NCBI RefSeq assembly: GCF_019458025.1
Contig: NZ_JAHZUY010000028.1
Location: 1 to 43,763, forward strand
Direction: 5' to 3'
Origin: Caldovatus aquaticus
Lineage (GTDB): Bacteria > Pseudomonadota > Alphaproteobacteria > Acetobacterales > Acetobacteraceae
DNA: 43,763 nt
This document shows positions 25,076 to 39,112 of this stretch, one piece after another. A program made the translations under genes and the position numbers. Position 1 is the stretch's first letter. Each line of letters begins with the position of its first letter. The notes under the pieces were generated by a model. That model was given only the letters and a program-made list of their open reading frames with translations, was not told where the DNA came from and made no database searches.

Positions 25076-27205
25076 TTGCAGACCATCGCCCTGCTCCTGG
25101 TCATCGCGCTGGGAGCGCTGTCCATCGTCTATGGCTACCTGACCGTGAAGGACGTCATGGCGCGCGACGCCGGCTCCCCACGGATGCAGGAGATCGCGCG
25201 CGCCATCCAGGAGGGCGCCTCCGCCTACCTCAAGCGCCAGTACACCACGATCGGCGCCGTCGGCCTGGCGCTGTTCGTCGTCGTCTGGGTGCTGCTCGGC
25301 TTCTGGGTCGCGCTCGGCTTCCTGATCGGCGCCGTGCTCTCGGGCGCGGCCGGGTTCATCGGCATGAACGTCTCCGTGCGCGCCAACGTCCGCACCGCGC
25401 AGGCGGCGATGCAGTCGCTGGCCGCGGGGCTCGACGTCGCCTTCAAGGCGGGGGCGGTGACCGGCATGCTGGTGGCCGGCCTCGCCCTGCTCGGCGTCGC
25501 GATCTACTTCTTCGTGCTCAGCACGCTGCTCGGCTATCCGGCGACCAGCCGCACCGTGATCGACGCCCTGGTGGCGCTCGGCTTCGGCGGCTCGCTGATC
25601 TCGATCTTCGCCCGCCTGGGCGGCGGCATCTTCACCAAGGGCGCCGACGTCGGCGGCGACATGGTCGGCAAGGTCGAGGCCGGCATCCCCGAGGACGATC
25701 CCCGCAACCCGGCGACCATCGCCGACAACGTCGGCGACAACGTCGGCGACTGCGCCGGCATGGCCGCCGACCTGTTCGAGACCTACGCGGTCACGACGGT
25801 CGCGACCATGGTGCTGGCGGCGATCGCCTTCGCCGAGGACAGCCTGCGCTGGGCCGGCATGCTGTTCCCGCTGGCGATCGGCGCGGTCTGCGTGGTGACC
25901 TCCATCGTCGGCACCTTCTTCGTGAAGCTGCCGGCGAACAACTCGATCATGGGGGCGATGTACCGCGGCTTCATCGTCACCGGGGTGCTCTCGCTGGTCG
26001 CGCTGCTGCCGCTCACCTACCTGGTGTTCGGCTCCGGCCCTATCACCGCGGGCGGCTTCAGCTTCGGGCCCTTCGCGCTGTTCCTCTGCGGGGTGGTCGG
26101 CCTCGCGGTGACCGGCCTCATCATCTGGGTGACCGAGTACTACACCGGCACCGACTTCCGGCCGGTGCGGGCGATCGCGGAGGCCTCGCAGACCGGGCAC
26201 GGCACCAACGTGATCCGCGGCCTCGCCGTCTCGATGGAGGCGACCGCGCTCCCGGCGCTGATCGTCATCGCCGGCGTGCTGATCGCCTACAACCTGGCCG
26301 GCCTCTACGGCATCGCCGTGGCGGTGACGACGATGCTCTCCCTCGCCGGCATGGTGGTCGCGCTCGACGCCTTCGGGCCGGTCACCGACAACGCCGGCGG
26401 CATCGCCGAGATGGCGGGGCTGCCGAAGGAGGTGCGCCACGCCACCGACGCGCTGGATGCGGTCGGCAACACCACCAAGGCGATCACCAAGGGCTACGCG
26501 ATCGGCTCGGCGGGCCTCGGCGCGCTGGTGCTGTTCGCGGCCTACACGCAGGACCTCAGCTACTTCGCGGCGAACCCGGACCGCTTCCCGTACTTCCGCG
26601 ACGTCGGGCCGATCACCTTCTCGCTCTCCGACCCCTACGTCGTGGTCGGCCTGCTGTTCGGCGGGCTGCTGCCCTACCTGTTCGGCGGCATCTCGATGAC
26701 CGCGGTCGGCCGCGCGGCGCAGAGCGTGGTCGAGGAGGTGCGCCGGCAGTTCCGCGAGAAGCCGGGGATCATGCAGGGCACCGACCGGCCGGACTACGGC
26801 CGCGCGGTGGACATGCTGACCAGGGCGGCGATCCGCGAGATGATCGTCCCCAGCCTGCTGCCGGTGCTGGGGCCGATCGTGGCCTTCCTGGTGGTGCTGT
26901 GGATCGCGGGCAAGGCCGCGGCCTTCTCTGCGCTCGGCGCGATCCTGCTCGGCGTGATCGTCACCGGCTTCTTCGTCGCGGTCAGCATGACCACGGGCGG
27001 CGGCGCCTGGGACAACGCGAAGAAGTACATCGAGGACGGGCACTACGGCGGCAAGGGCTCGGAGGCCCACAAGGCCGCGGTGACCGGCGACACGGTCGGC
27101 GACCCGTACAAGGACACGGCGGGGCCGGCGGTGAACCCGATGATCAAGATCACCAACATCGTCGCCCTGCTGCTGCTCGCGGTGCTCGCGGCCGGCGGGC
27201 ACTGA
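25076..27205 (+). CDS. hppA: Membrane-bound proton-pumping pyrophosphatase, K+-independent type
   Basis: Inner-membrane pump, 709 aa and about 16 helices, that couples pyrophosphate hydrolysis to H+ export. Active-site segments are [39 protein letters not shown], and [20 protein letters not shown] last cytoplasmic loop carries [16 protein letters not shown], and [20 protein letters not shown] closes the site. The motif [10 protein letters not shown] has Lys where K+-dependent enzymes have Ala, so this is predicted to be the K+-independent class. The start is a TTG (25076) after GAGGGAG; no in-frame ATG is nearby upstream. An intrinsic terminator follows at 27246. Confidence 0.97.
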   Translation: MQTIALLLVIALGALSIVYGYLTVKDVMARDAGSPRMQEIARAIQEGASAYLKRQYTTIGAVGLALFVVVWVLLGFWVALGFLIGAVLSGAAGFIGMNVSVRANVRTAQAAMQSLAAGLDVAFKAGAVTGMLVAGLALLGVAIYFFVLSTLLGYPATSRTVIDALVALGFGGSLISIFARLGGGIFTKGADVGGDMVGKVEAGIPEDDPRNPATIADNVGDNVGDCAGMAADLFETYAVTTVATMVLAAIAFAEDSLRWAGMLFPLAIGAVCVVTSIVGTFFVKLPANNSIMGAMYRGFIVTGVLSLVALLPLTYLVFGSGPITAGGFSFGPFALFLCGVVGLAVTGLIIWVTEYYTGTDFRPVRAIAEASQTGHGTNVIRGLAVSMEATALPALIVIAGVLIAYNLAGLYGIAVAVTTMLSLAGMVVALDAFGPVTDNAGGIAEMAGLPKEVRHATDALDAVGNTTKAITKGYAIGSAGLGALVLFAAYTQDLSYFAANPDRFPYFRDVGPITFSLSDPYVVVGLLFGGLLPYLFGGISMTAVGRAAQSVVEEVRRQFREKPGIMQGTDRPDYGRAVDMLTRAAIREMIVPSLLPVLGPIVAFLVVLWIAGKAAAFSALGAILLGVIVTGFFVAVSMTTGGGAWDNAKKYIEDGHYGGKGSEAHKAAVTGDTVGDPYKDTAGPAVNPMIKITNIVALLLLAVLAAGGH

Positions 27206-27245
27206 ACGGCGCCGACGCGGCCGGCGCGCCGCGTCCCGTCCCGGG

Positions 27246-27280
27246 CCCCTCCCTCGCGGCCGCGAGGGAGGGGTTTTCCT
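27246..27280 (+). terminator. Intrinsic terminator after hppA
   Basis: CCCCTCCCTCGC (27246-27257) pairs perfectly over 12 bp with GCGAGGGAGGGG (27262-27273) across a GGCC loop and runs into TTTT (27274-27277). It is 40 bp past the hppA stop. The lower strand lacks an equally good T-tract, so it serves mainly the plus strand. Confidence 0.85.
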
Positions 27281-27312
27281 TGTCCGGCCGTCGCCGGCGC
27301 GCCGGGGCCCCC

Positions 27313-27894
27313 TCAGCCGGCCCTTAGGCGGTCGGGCACGTGCAGCCCGAGCCGCACCGGGATCGGCCACAGCTCGCGCACCGTGCGCAGCACGCGGAAC
27401 CCGGCCGCGAGGTAGCCCGGCAGCGCCCGCGGGTGGTCGGCGGTGCAGGTGTTGACCGTCAGCGCCCGCGGCTTCTCCGCCCAGGCGGTATCCACCGCGT
27501 GGCGGAGGAAGGGGGTGCCGAGCCGCCTGCCGATGGCGAACGGCATCAGCCCGAAATAGCTGAGGTTGGTCGCGTGCGGCGCGCGGCGGTCGAGCTCGTA
27601 GAACCCGGCCGGCTGCCCGCCGAGGTAGAGCACGTGCACCGTGACGCCCGGATGGGCGAGGATGGCCGCGATCTCGGCGTCCGGCGCCGCCCGCCGCAGC
27701 CACCAGAGATAGTCCTGCCCGACCGTGTTGTAGAGGAAGCGGTAGAAGGGCACCGTGCAGCGCGGCTGCACGCGCACCACCTGCGCGCCGCGCGGCAGCG
27801 GCCGCCCCGGCCCCTCGGGCGGCGCGTCCATGCGCAGGAAGGTCACGTCCACGGCGGCGGTGACGGTCGCCTCCCTCGCCTCCGCCGCGGACAT
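27313..27894 (-). CDS. GNAT-family N-acetyltransferase downstream of rpoD
   Basis: 193 aa. The fold is recognisable from [19 protein letters not shown] (strands 2 to 4), [20 protein letters not shown] in which the R-R-L-G-T loop serves as the acetyl-CoA pyrophosphate loop, and the C-terminal [20 protein letters not shown]. The substrate is unknown. The ATG is only 4 bp past the rpoD stop, so the gene is almost certainly expressed with the sigma factor gene. The 3' end faces the hppA terminator. Confidence 0.85.
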   Translation of the reverse strand: MSAAEAREATVTAAVDVTFLRMDAPPEGPGRPLPRGAQVVRVQPRCTVPFYRFLYNTVGQDYLWWLRRAAPDAEIAAILAHPGVTVHVLYLGGQPAGFYELDRRAPHATNLSYFGLMPFAIGRRLGTPFLRHAVDTAWAEKPRALTVNTCTADHPRALPGYLAAGFRVLRTVRELWPIPVRLGLHVPDRLRAG

Positions 27895-27898
27895 GGCG

Positions 27899-29878
<1,980 letters not shown>

Positions 29879-29953
29879 CCTGCGCTACCCCGCTCCATCG
29901 GACGCGGCGCGCCCCGGGTGTGCGAGCCGGGCGCGCCACGGTGATCCGCTACG

Positions 29954-31795
29954 TTATGGGTCCCCCGCGAACCCGTCCCGCCCGGAGGTGCCATCGCCGC
30001 GCCGCAGCGCGGCCAGCGCCTCGGTGAGGCGGATCAGGCGCCGCTGTGCCGCCGGGTCGTTGGTCTCGACCAGCGCCCGCTCCGCCTCGCGCCGGTCCTC
30101 GGCCAGATCGGCCTCCCCCCGGAGATAGCCGAAGAAGTGCCACCACGCGTCCAGCGCCTCTGCCGGCTGAGCATCGGCCATCGCGGCCGCCGGGAGGCCC
30201 GTGCCTTCGAGGGCCCAGGCCAGCGCGTCCGCCACGCCCGCCGAGGCGAGTTGGGACATCAGACCAGCCGAGTCAAGCGCACCCGCCCCGGCCCGCGAGG
30301 CCGCGGCGTGGCAGGCGAGGATCGCATCGCGAAGCCGTGTCGCCGCGCCCTGCGGCAGATCGAGCGCGGCGAGCGGCTCCTCGACCTCCGCGAGCAGCCA
30401 GGGATGGCGCAGCGTGATGGCGAGCAGGATGCGCGCGCGTTCCCGCCGCACCGCGGGCGGGTCCACGGGCGGGCGCGGCAGGCGCGGCGGCGGCGCGGCC
30501 GGCGCGCCGCGGAGGCGCGGTGCGCCGGCCGGGCGCCGCGCGGCGGCGAAGAAGCGGTCGAGCAGCGCGCGCCGGTATTCGGCCGCCAGCGCCCGATCGC
30601 GGATGGCCCCGGCCGCGGCCACCAGGCGGTGGCGCAGCGCCGCGCGCTGCTCCGGCGCCTCCGGCAGCCGCCGGCCGGCAAGGATCGTGAACAGCGCCTC
30701 CGCGAGCGGGCGCGCCGCGTCCAGCACCGCCTGGAACGCCTGCGGCCCCTGCTTCGCCAGCAGCGTGTCGGGGTCCTCGCCGGCGGGCAGGGTCGCGATG
30801 CGCAGCGTCCGCTCCGGCGCGAGCAGCGGCAGGGCGGCCATGGCCGCGCGCTCCGCCGCGCGCGCGCCGGCGGCGTCGCCGTCGAAGCAGAGCACCGGCT
30901 CGGGCGTGAGGCGCCAGAGTTCCTCGAGCTGCTCCTCCGTCAGCGCCGTGCCGAGAGGGGCCACCGCGCCGGCGAAGCCCGCCTGGTGCAGCGCGATCAC
31001 GTCCATGTAGCCCTCGACCACGACCACCGCGGCGCCGCGGAATGCCGCCTCGCGCGCGAGGTCGAGGCCGTAGAGCGCGCGGCGCTTCCGGAACAGCGCC
31101 GTCTCCGGGCTGTTGACGTATTTCGGCTGGCCGTCGCCGAGCAGGCGCCCGCCGAAGCCGATCACGCGGCCGCGCCGGTCGCGGATCGGGAACATCACCC
31201 GGTGGAAGAAGAAGTCGGCGAAGCCGCCCTCGTCCTCGCGCGGCTTCAGGAGCCCCGCCGCGACGAGCTGCTCGGGCGCGATCCCCTCCGCCCGGAGGTC
31301 GGCGGCGAGCGCGCCGCGCCCGGCGCCGGACCAGCCGAGGCCGAAGCGGGCGATGGTCTCCTCGCTCAGGCCGCGGCGCCGCAGGTAGTCGAGGGCGGGC
31401 TGGCCCTCGGGCAGGCGCAGCCGGCGCGCGAAGGCGGCGGCGGCGGCGGCGAGGACGGCGTGGAGGTCGCGCGCCTCGCGCTCGCGCTCGGCGGCGGCCG
31501 CGCTCGGCTTCGGCACCTCGAGCCCGGCCTCCGCCGCCAGCCGCTCCACCGCCTCGGGGAAGGAGGCGCCCTCGGCGCGCATGAGGAAGGCGATGGCATC
31601 GCCGTGCGCGCCGCAGCCGAAGCAGTGGAAGTGGTCCTCGTAGACGTAGAAGGACGGGGTCTTCTCCTGATGGAAGGGGCAGCAGCCCTTCCACTGGCGC
31701 CCCCCGGCGCGGGCGAGCCGCACCTTGCGCCCGATCAGCGCGGCGAGCGGGGTGCGGGCGCGCAGCTCGTCGAGGAAGGCGGAGGGCAGGGCCAT
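29954..31795 (-). CDS. dnaG: DNA primase DnaG
   Basis: Makes RNA primers at the replication fork, 613 aa. The N-terminal CHC2 zinc ribbon (GCCPFHQEKTPSFYV and FHCFGCGAHGDAIAF) binds template. The catalytic core has KYVNSPETALFRKRRALYGL and the TOPRIM acidic residues in VVVEGYMDVIALHQAGF and LCFDGDAAGARAAERA. The C-terminal helicase-binding part is Ala/Arg-rich and short on obvious motifs, as is common in alphaproteobacteria. ATG 31795 gives MALPSAFLDELRAR, the standard beginning; a start 24 bp upstream is less likely. Confidence 0.97.
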   Translation of the reverse strand: MALPSAFLDELRARTPLAALIGRKVRLARAGGRQWKGCCPFHQEKTPSFYVYEDHFHCFGCGAHGDAIAFLMRAEGASFPEAVERLAAEAGLEVPKPSAAAAEREREARDLHAVLAAAAAAFARRLRLPEGQPALDYLRRRGLSEETIARFGLGWSGAGRGALAADLRAEGIAPEQLVAAGLLKPREDEGGFADFFFHRVMFPIRDRRGRVIGFGGRLLGDGQPKYVNSPETALFRKRRALYGLDLAREAAFRGAAVVVVEGYMDVIALHQAGFAGAVAPLGTALTEEQLEELWRLTPEPVLCFDGDAAGARAAERAAMAALPLLAPERTLRIATLPAGEDPDTLLAKQGPQAFQAVLDAARPLAEALFTILAGRRLPEAPEQRAALRHRLVAAAGAIRDRALAAEYRRALLDRFFAAARRPAGAPRLRGAPAAPPPRLPRPPVDPPAVRRERARILLAITLRHPWLLAEVEEPLAALDLPQGAATRLRDAILACHAAASRAGAGALDSAGLMSQLASAGVADALAWALEGTGLPAAAMADAQPAEALDAWWHFFGYLRGEADLAEDRREAERALVETNDPAAQRRLIRLTEALAALRRGDGTSGRDGFAGDP

Positions 31796-32022
31796 GGCGC
31801 GGGCACGCGATCCTAGCACGATCCGGGCACGATCCGGCGGCGGATCGCCCGCGGCGGCCGCCGGGCGGGACGGTGCCGGCGCGGAGCATCCGGCACGGCG
31901 CCGGGATTCGGCCCGGCGGGCCGGAGGCGCCGGGGCGGCCGGATCGGGACCGCCGGTGCGGCGCGCGGCGCGGCCTCCCCTTCCCCCGCAGCCGGCGCGC
32001 GCGGCGGGGAGGGGGGCGGCGC
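31796..32022. other. Intergenic DNA upstream of dnaG, first half
   Basis: Holds no supported gene. GATCGTGCTAGGAT on the minus strand about 15-30 bp before dnaG could contain a -10 element (GCTAGGAT), but no matching -35 box is seen. The remainder of the 426-bp yqeY-dnaG gap is taken up by two repeat copies facing each other. Confidence 0.4.
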
Positions 32023-32100
32023 GAGCGGATCGAGGACGGCTGCAACGGCCGCGAGCGTGGATCCGCCCGGCGCCAGCGCGCCGGCGCCCTTTGCGCGCAC
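32023..32100 (+). repeat. Dispersed intergenic repeat, copy 6a (partial, forward)
   Basis: GAGCGGATCGAGGACGGC, then GCGAGCGTGGATCCGCCCGG, then GCGCGCCGGCGCC. It matches the first two-thirds of the family and then diverges. It is oriented toward the inverted copy at 32124-32224. Confidence 0.5.
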
Positions 32101-32123
32101 TGCCGGGCGGCGACGACGCGGAA

Positions 32124-32224
32124 GCCGTTCCCGCGCGCCCGTGCTCGCGGCAACCGCTCTGGCGCCGTGTCTGCCGCGCGGATTCACGATCCCGACCGTT
32201 CCCGGCCGAGCGCGCTCCGCGCTA
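32124..32224 (-). repeat. Dispersed intergenic repeat, copy 6b (inverted)
   Basis: Read from 32224 on the minus strand: CTAGCGCGGAGCGCGCTCGG, whose TAG is the yqeY stop. Then come CGGGATCGTGAATCC, GGCAGACACGGCGCCAGAGC and GGTTGCCGCG. Block order and spacing match the copies at 22851 and 43640. Confidence 0.7.
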
Positions 32225-32680
32225 GCCGCCGAGCCGCGCCTTCACCAGCGGGCCGGCCTTGGCGAGATCGAGCGTGGCGCCGTGCTTCGCCCGCAGCGCG
32301 GCCATCACCTTGCCCATGTCCCTGGGGCCGGCGGCGCCGGTCTCGGCCACCGCCTGCTCGATGGCGGCGCGCATCGCCGCCTCGTCCATCTGCTGCGGCA
32401 GGAAGGACTCGATGATGCGGATCTCGGCCTCCTCCTTCTCCGCCAGGTCCTGGCGGCCGCCCCGGCGATAGAGCTCGGCGCTCTCGCGGCGGGACTTCAC
32501 CATGCCGCGCAGCATGGCGACGATCTGCTCCTCCGGCACCTTGTCCACGCCGGAGGGACGGGCGGCGATGTCGGCCTCCTTGAGCCGGGCGAGGATCATC
32601 CGCAGGGTCGAGGTGCGCGCGGCGTCGCCGGCCTTCATCGCGGCCTTCAGCTCCTCGGTGAAGCGGGTGCGCAGGTCCAT
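32222..32680 (-). CDS. yqeY: GatB/YqeY domain protein
   Basis: 152 aa, all-helical. The family shares the tail domain of the amidotransferase subunit GatB that contacts tRNA, but free-standing YqeY has no proven function. Conserved parts are MDLRTRFTEELKAAMKAGDA, TLRMILARLKEADIAAR, RRESAELYRRGGRQDLAEKE, IIESFLPQQMDEAAMRAAI and GPRDMGKVMAALRAKHGATL. It precedes dnaG and rpoD on the same strand, as in most alphaproteobacteria, although here a 426-bp gap with repeat DNA intervenes. It is divergent from carA. Confidence 0.95.
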   Translation of the reverse strand: MDLRTRFTEELKAAMKAGDAARTSTLRMILARLKEADIAARPSGVDKVPEEQIVAMLRGMVKSRRESAELYRRGGRQDLAEKEEAEIRIIESFLPQQMDEAAMRAAIEQAVAETGAAGPRDMGKVMAALRAKHGATLDLAKAGPLVKARLGG

Positions 32681-32767
32681 CGGCGGCTCCTCGGGCGTGG
32701 GAGGCCGGGGTATAGCGCGGCCGGCGCGGCGGCGGCAGGCGGGGCGCCGGGCCCGGCCGCGCGCCTT

Positions 32768-32821
32768 GGAAAAAACTTCCCGCCCCGCGCTCGCTCTCCG
32801 TTGCCACGGGAAGTTTTTTCC
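32768..32821. promoter_or_regulatory. Perfect 15-bp inverted repeat before carA (attenuator or operator)
   Basis: GGAAAAAACTTCCCG (32768-32782) and CGGGAAGTTTTTTCC (32807-32821) are exact reverse complements around a 24-nt loop. On the plus strand CTTCCCG/CGGGAAG followed by T6 has the form of an intrinsic terminator. The A6 on the other arm makes it bidirectional. It ends 14 bp before the first carA start. If the carA promoter lies upstream, this is a candidate leader attenuator; otherwise it may be a large operator or an insulator between divergent units. Confidence 0.8.
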
Positions 32822-32835
32822 GGCATGAGGGGGCC

Positions 32836-34236
32836 ATGCGCTCCGTCGAAGAGATCCTCGCCCTGATGGGCGGGCCGGAGGCCGCCGCCGCGCGCTGTGG
32901 CGTCGGCGTCGAGGCCGTGCGCAAATGGCGCCAGGCGCGCGCCATCCCGGCCAAGCACTGGCCGGCGGTGCTCGCCGCCACCGGCCTCCCGCTCGCCGAG
33001 CTGCCCGGCGCCCCCGCCCCCCTCGCCCCCCGCCCGGAGACCCCCGCGATGCCCGAGACGCCCGACAGCGCCGCGCCGCCGGAGGGCGCGACCGCCGCCC
33101 TCGTCCTCGGCGACGGCACGGTGCTCTGGGGCCGGGGCTTCGGCGCGCACGGGACGCGGGTGGGCGAGGTCTGCTTCAACACCGGCATGACCGGCTACCA
33201 GGAGACGCTGACCGATCCCTCCTACGCCGGGCAGATCATCACCTTCACTTTCCCCCACATCGGCAATGTCGGCGCCAATGCGGAGGACATCGAGGCGACG
33301 ACCCCGGCCGCGCGCGGCCTCGTGGTGAAGCAGGACATCACCGAGCCGTCCAACTGGCGCGCCACCTGGCGCCTCGACCAGTGGCTGAAGAGCCACGGCG
33401 TGCCGGGCATCGCCGGCGTGGACACGCGGGCGCTCACCGCGCGCATCCGCGACGGCGGCGCGCCGAACGGCGTGCTGTGCTTCCCGGCCGACGGGCGCTT
33501 CGACCTCGCCGCGCTGCGGCGGGAGGCGCGGGCGTGGTCGGGCCTCGAGGGGATGGACCTGGCGCGCGAGGTCTCCTGCCGGCAGTCCTACCGCTGGGAC
33601 GAGACGGAATGGGTCTGGCCGCGCGGCTACGGCCGCCAGACCGCGCCGCGCCACCGGGTGGTGGCGGTGGACTACGGGGCGAAGCGCAACATCCTGCGCT
33701 GCCTCGCCTCCGCCGGCTGCGAGGTGATCGTGGTGCCCGCCACCGCGACCGCGGAAGAGATCCTGCGCCACGCCCCGGACGGCGTGTTCCTCTCCAACGG
33801 CCCCGGCGACCCGGCGGCGACGGCGGAATACGCCGTGCCCGCGATCCGCGGCGTGCTGGAGCGCGGCGTGCCGCTGTTCGGCATCTGCCTCGGCCACCAG
33901 CTGCTCGCCCTCGCCCTCGGCGCGCGCACCTACAAGATGGCGCGCGGCCACCGCGGCGCGAACCAGCCCGTGAAGGACCTGGCCACCGGAAAGGTCGAGA
34001 TCACCAGCCAGAACCACGGCTTCGCGGTGGACGAGGCGACCCTGCCGCCGCAGGTCCGCCCCACCCACGTCTCGCTGTTCGACGGCTCCAACGAGGGCAT
34101 CGCCTGCGCCGACCGCCCGGCCTTCTCGGTGCAGTACCATCCGGAGGCGAGCCCGGGGCCGAGCGACAGCCACCACCTGTTCCACCGCTTCGTCGCGCTG
34201 ATCGAGAGGCACAAGGGAGGGGGCGCCAGGGCATGA
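32836..34236 (+). CDS. carA: Carbamoyl-phosphate synthase small subunit with N-terminal HTH-like extension
   Basis: Glutamine-hydrolysing subunit that passes ammonia to CarB for arginine and pyrimidine synthesis; 466 aa from the first ATG. Residues about 73-466 are normal CarA: GEVCFNTGMTGYQETLTDPS, then the amidotransferase domain with nucleophile Cys351 in FGICLGHQLLALALG and the His/Glu pair in VQYHPEASPGPSDSHH. Residues 1-58 (MRSVEEILALMGGPEAAAAR and CGVGVEAVRKWRQARAIPAK) look like a Cro-type helix-turn-helix, joined by a Pro-rich linker. I recall this as the 'carph-isopro' domain. An internal ATG at 33049 with CGGAG upstream could yield ordinary CarA alone. Confidence 0.95.
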   Translation: MRSVEEILALMGGPEAAAARCGVGVEAVRKWRQARAIPAKHWPAVLAATGLPLAELPGAPAPLAPRPETPAMPETPDSAAPPEGATAALVLGDGTVLWGRGFGAHGTRVGEVCFNTGMTGYQETLTDPSYAGQIITFTFPHIGNVGANAEDIEATTPAARGLVVKQDITEPSNWRATWRLDQWLKSHGVPGIAGVDTRALTARIRDGGAPNGVLCFPADGRFDLAALRREARAWSGLEGMDLAREVSCRQSYRWDETEWVWPRGYGRQTAPRHRVVAVDYGAKRNILRCLASAGCEVIVVPATATAEEILRHAPDGVFLSNGPGDPAATAEYAVPAIRGVLERGVPLFGICLGHQLLALALGARTYKMARGHRGANQPVKDLATGKVEITSQNHGFAVDEATLPPQVRPTHVSLFDGSNEGIACADRPAFSVQYHPEASPGPSDSHHLFHRFVALIERHKGGGARA

Positions 34237-35000
34237 GCGGGATGTTCGACCTCGGCGGGCGCGTGGCGCTCGTCACCGGCGGCAACGGCGGGATCGGCCT
34301 CGGGCTTGCGCGCGGGATGGCGCGCTGCGGCGCGGCGGTGATGGTGGCGGGGCGGAATGCGGCGAAGAACGCGGCGGCGGTGGCGGAGCTCTCCGCCCTC
34401 GGCGCGCGGGCGGAGGCGGTAGAGGCGGACGTCACCGACCCGGACTCGGTCGCGGCGATGGTGGCGCGCACGGTGGAGCGCCTCGGGCGGCTCGACATCC
34501 TGGTGAACAACGCCGGCACCAACATCCGCCGCCGGCCGGAGGAGTACCGCCTCGAGGACTGGCGCACCGTGCTCGACACCAACCTCACCAGCGCCATGCT
34601 GGCGGCGCGGGCGGCCTATCCGCACCTCAAGGCCGGCGGGCACGGGCGGGTGATCAACATCGGCTCGATGCTCTCGATCTTCGGCCTGCCCTTCCACATC
34701 GCCTACGGCGCCTCCAAGGGCGGGATCGTGCAGATGACGCGCTCCCTGGCGGTGGCGTGGGCGCCGGACGGGATCACGGTGAACGCGCTGCTGCCGGGCT
34801 GGATCGACACCGAGCTGACGCGCAAGGCGCGCGAGGACATGCCGGCGCTGAACGCCAACGTGCTGGCGCGCACGCCGATGGGGCGCTGGGGCGACCCGCG
34901 GGATTTCGAGGGGATCGCCGCGTTCCTCGCCTCCGACGCGGCGGCCTTCGTCACCGGCACGGCGATCCCGGTGGACGGCGGGTTCTCGGTGCAGGGGTGA
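34233..35000 (+). CDS. Short-chain dehydrogenase/reductase
   Basis: NAD(P)-dependent oxidoreductase, 255 aa, cytoplasmic, classical SDR. The cofactor motif VTGGNGGIGLGLARGMA is near residues 14-30 and ILVNNAGTN near 90-98. Catalytic Ser is in INIGSMLSIFG, and Tyr and Lys are in IAYGASKGGIVQMTRSLA. The C-terminal FVTGTAIPVDGGFSVQG is typical. Its substrate is not clear; the overall pattern recalls gluconate 5-dehydrogenase and 2-deoxy-gluconate dehydrogenase relatives. The ATG overlaps the carA stop (ATGA), so it is translated with carA even though no link to carbamoyl phosphate is known. Confidence 0.92.
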   Translation: MSGMFDLGGRVALVTGGNGGIGLGLARGMARCGAAVMVAGRNAAKNAAAVAELSALGARAEAVEADVTDPDSVAAMVARTVERLGRLDILVNNAGTNIRRRPEEYRLEDWRTVLDTNLTSAMLAARAAYPHLKAGGHGRVINIGSMLSIFGLPFHIAYGASKGGIVQMTRSLAVAWAPDGITVNALLPGWIDTELTRKAREDMPALNANVLARTPMGRWGDPRDFEGIAAFLASDAAAFVTGTAIPVDGGFSVQG

Positions 35001-35001
35001 G

Positions 35002-35634
35002 ATGCCCGCGGCCGAAACCCTCCTCGTCTTCGCCGCGCTCTCGCTCGGCCTGGCGCTGACGCCCGGGCCGAACATGCTCTACCTCGTCTCGCGCACGCTG
35101 GCGCAGGGGACGCGGGCGGGGGTGATCTCGCTGCTCGGCTGCCAGTGCGGCAGCCTGGTGATCATGCTGCTCGCCGCCGCCGGCATCACCGCGGCGCTGC
35201 TCGCCATTCCCTACGCGTGGGACGCGCTGCGGCTCGGCGGCGCGGCCTATCTCGGCTACCTCGCCTGGCAGTGCCTGCGCCCCGGCGCGGCGCCGGTCTT
35301 CGCCCCGCGCGCCCTGCCGCGCGAGGGCGCGGCGCGGCTGTTCGGCCTCGGCTTCGCCACCGCGGCGCTGAACCCGAAGGTGGCGCTGTTCTACATGGCA
35401 GTGCTGCCGCCCTTCCTCGACCCGGCGCGCGGCGCCGTGTTCCTCCAGGGTGCGGCGCTCGGCGCGGTGCAGATCGCCATCGCGATCGCCTTCGACGCCG
35501 CGCTCGTGCTCGGCGCCGGCTCCGTGGCGCGCTTCCTCGCCGGGCGGCCGGCCTGGATGGCGGCGCAGCGCTGGGTGCTGGGCGGCGCGCTGGCGCTGCT
35601 CGCGGCGAAGCTCGCCACCGAGACGCGGCGATGA
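35002..35634 (+). CDS. LysE/RhtB-family amino-acid exporter
   Basis: Inner-membrane protein, 210 aa, about six helices. The hallmark N-terminal segment LGLALTPGPNMLYLVSRTLA is present. It is followed by GVISLLGCQCGSLVIMLLAA and AAYLGYLAWQCLRPG, and by GLGFATAALNPKVALFYMAV, whose N-P-K element is typical. The family exports lysine, arginine, threonine, homoserine lactone or other metabolites; the specificity cannot be assigned. It starts 1 bp after the SDR stop and is followed 87 bp later by carB, so it lies inside the carA-carB unit. Confidence 0.92.
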   Translation: MPAAETLLVFAALSLGLALTPGPNMLYLVSRTLAQGTRAGVISLLGCQCGSLVIMLLAAAGITAALLAIPYAWDALRLGGAAYLGYLAWQCLRPGAAPVFAPRALPREGAARLFGLGFATAALNPKVALFYMAVLPPFLDPARGAVFLQGAALGAVQIAIAIAFDAALVLGAGSVARFLAGRPAWMAAQRWVLGGALALLAAKLATETRR

Positions 35635-35721
35635 CCGCCCGCCCCCCGCCGCGCCGCGCCGCCCCGGGCGGCGCCGTCCGCCCCTGTCCGCCCCGTTCCC
35701 CGTTCCGCTGAGTCCGCCCCC

Positions 35722-38967
<3,246 letters not shown>

Positions 38968-39112
38968 GCGGATCGGACGAGGCGGCCGACGGCAGGGTCC
39001 GGGCGGCGATCGTCGTCCTGTCCGCGCCATCCCCCGCCGGACGAGACGCTGACAGGAACGGGCGCCAGCGCCGGCGGGGCCGATCACGGGTTCCAGGGAA
39101 GGGCGTAGCGTC

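Noticed and set aside
38968-39112. Another copy of the dispersed repeat after carB (GAGCGGATCGGACG)
   Set aside because: Only the first dozen bases match; the later blocks are absent, so it is treated as chance similarity or a remnant too short to call.
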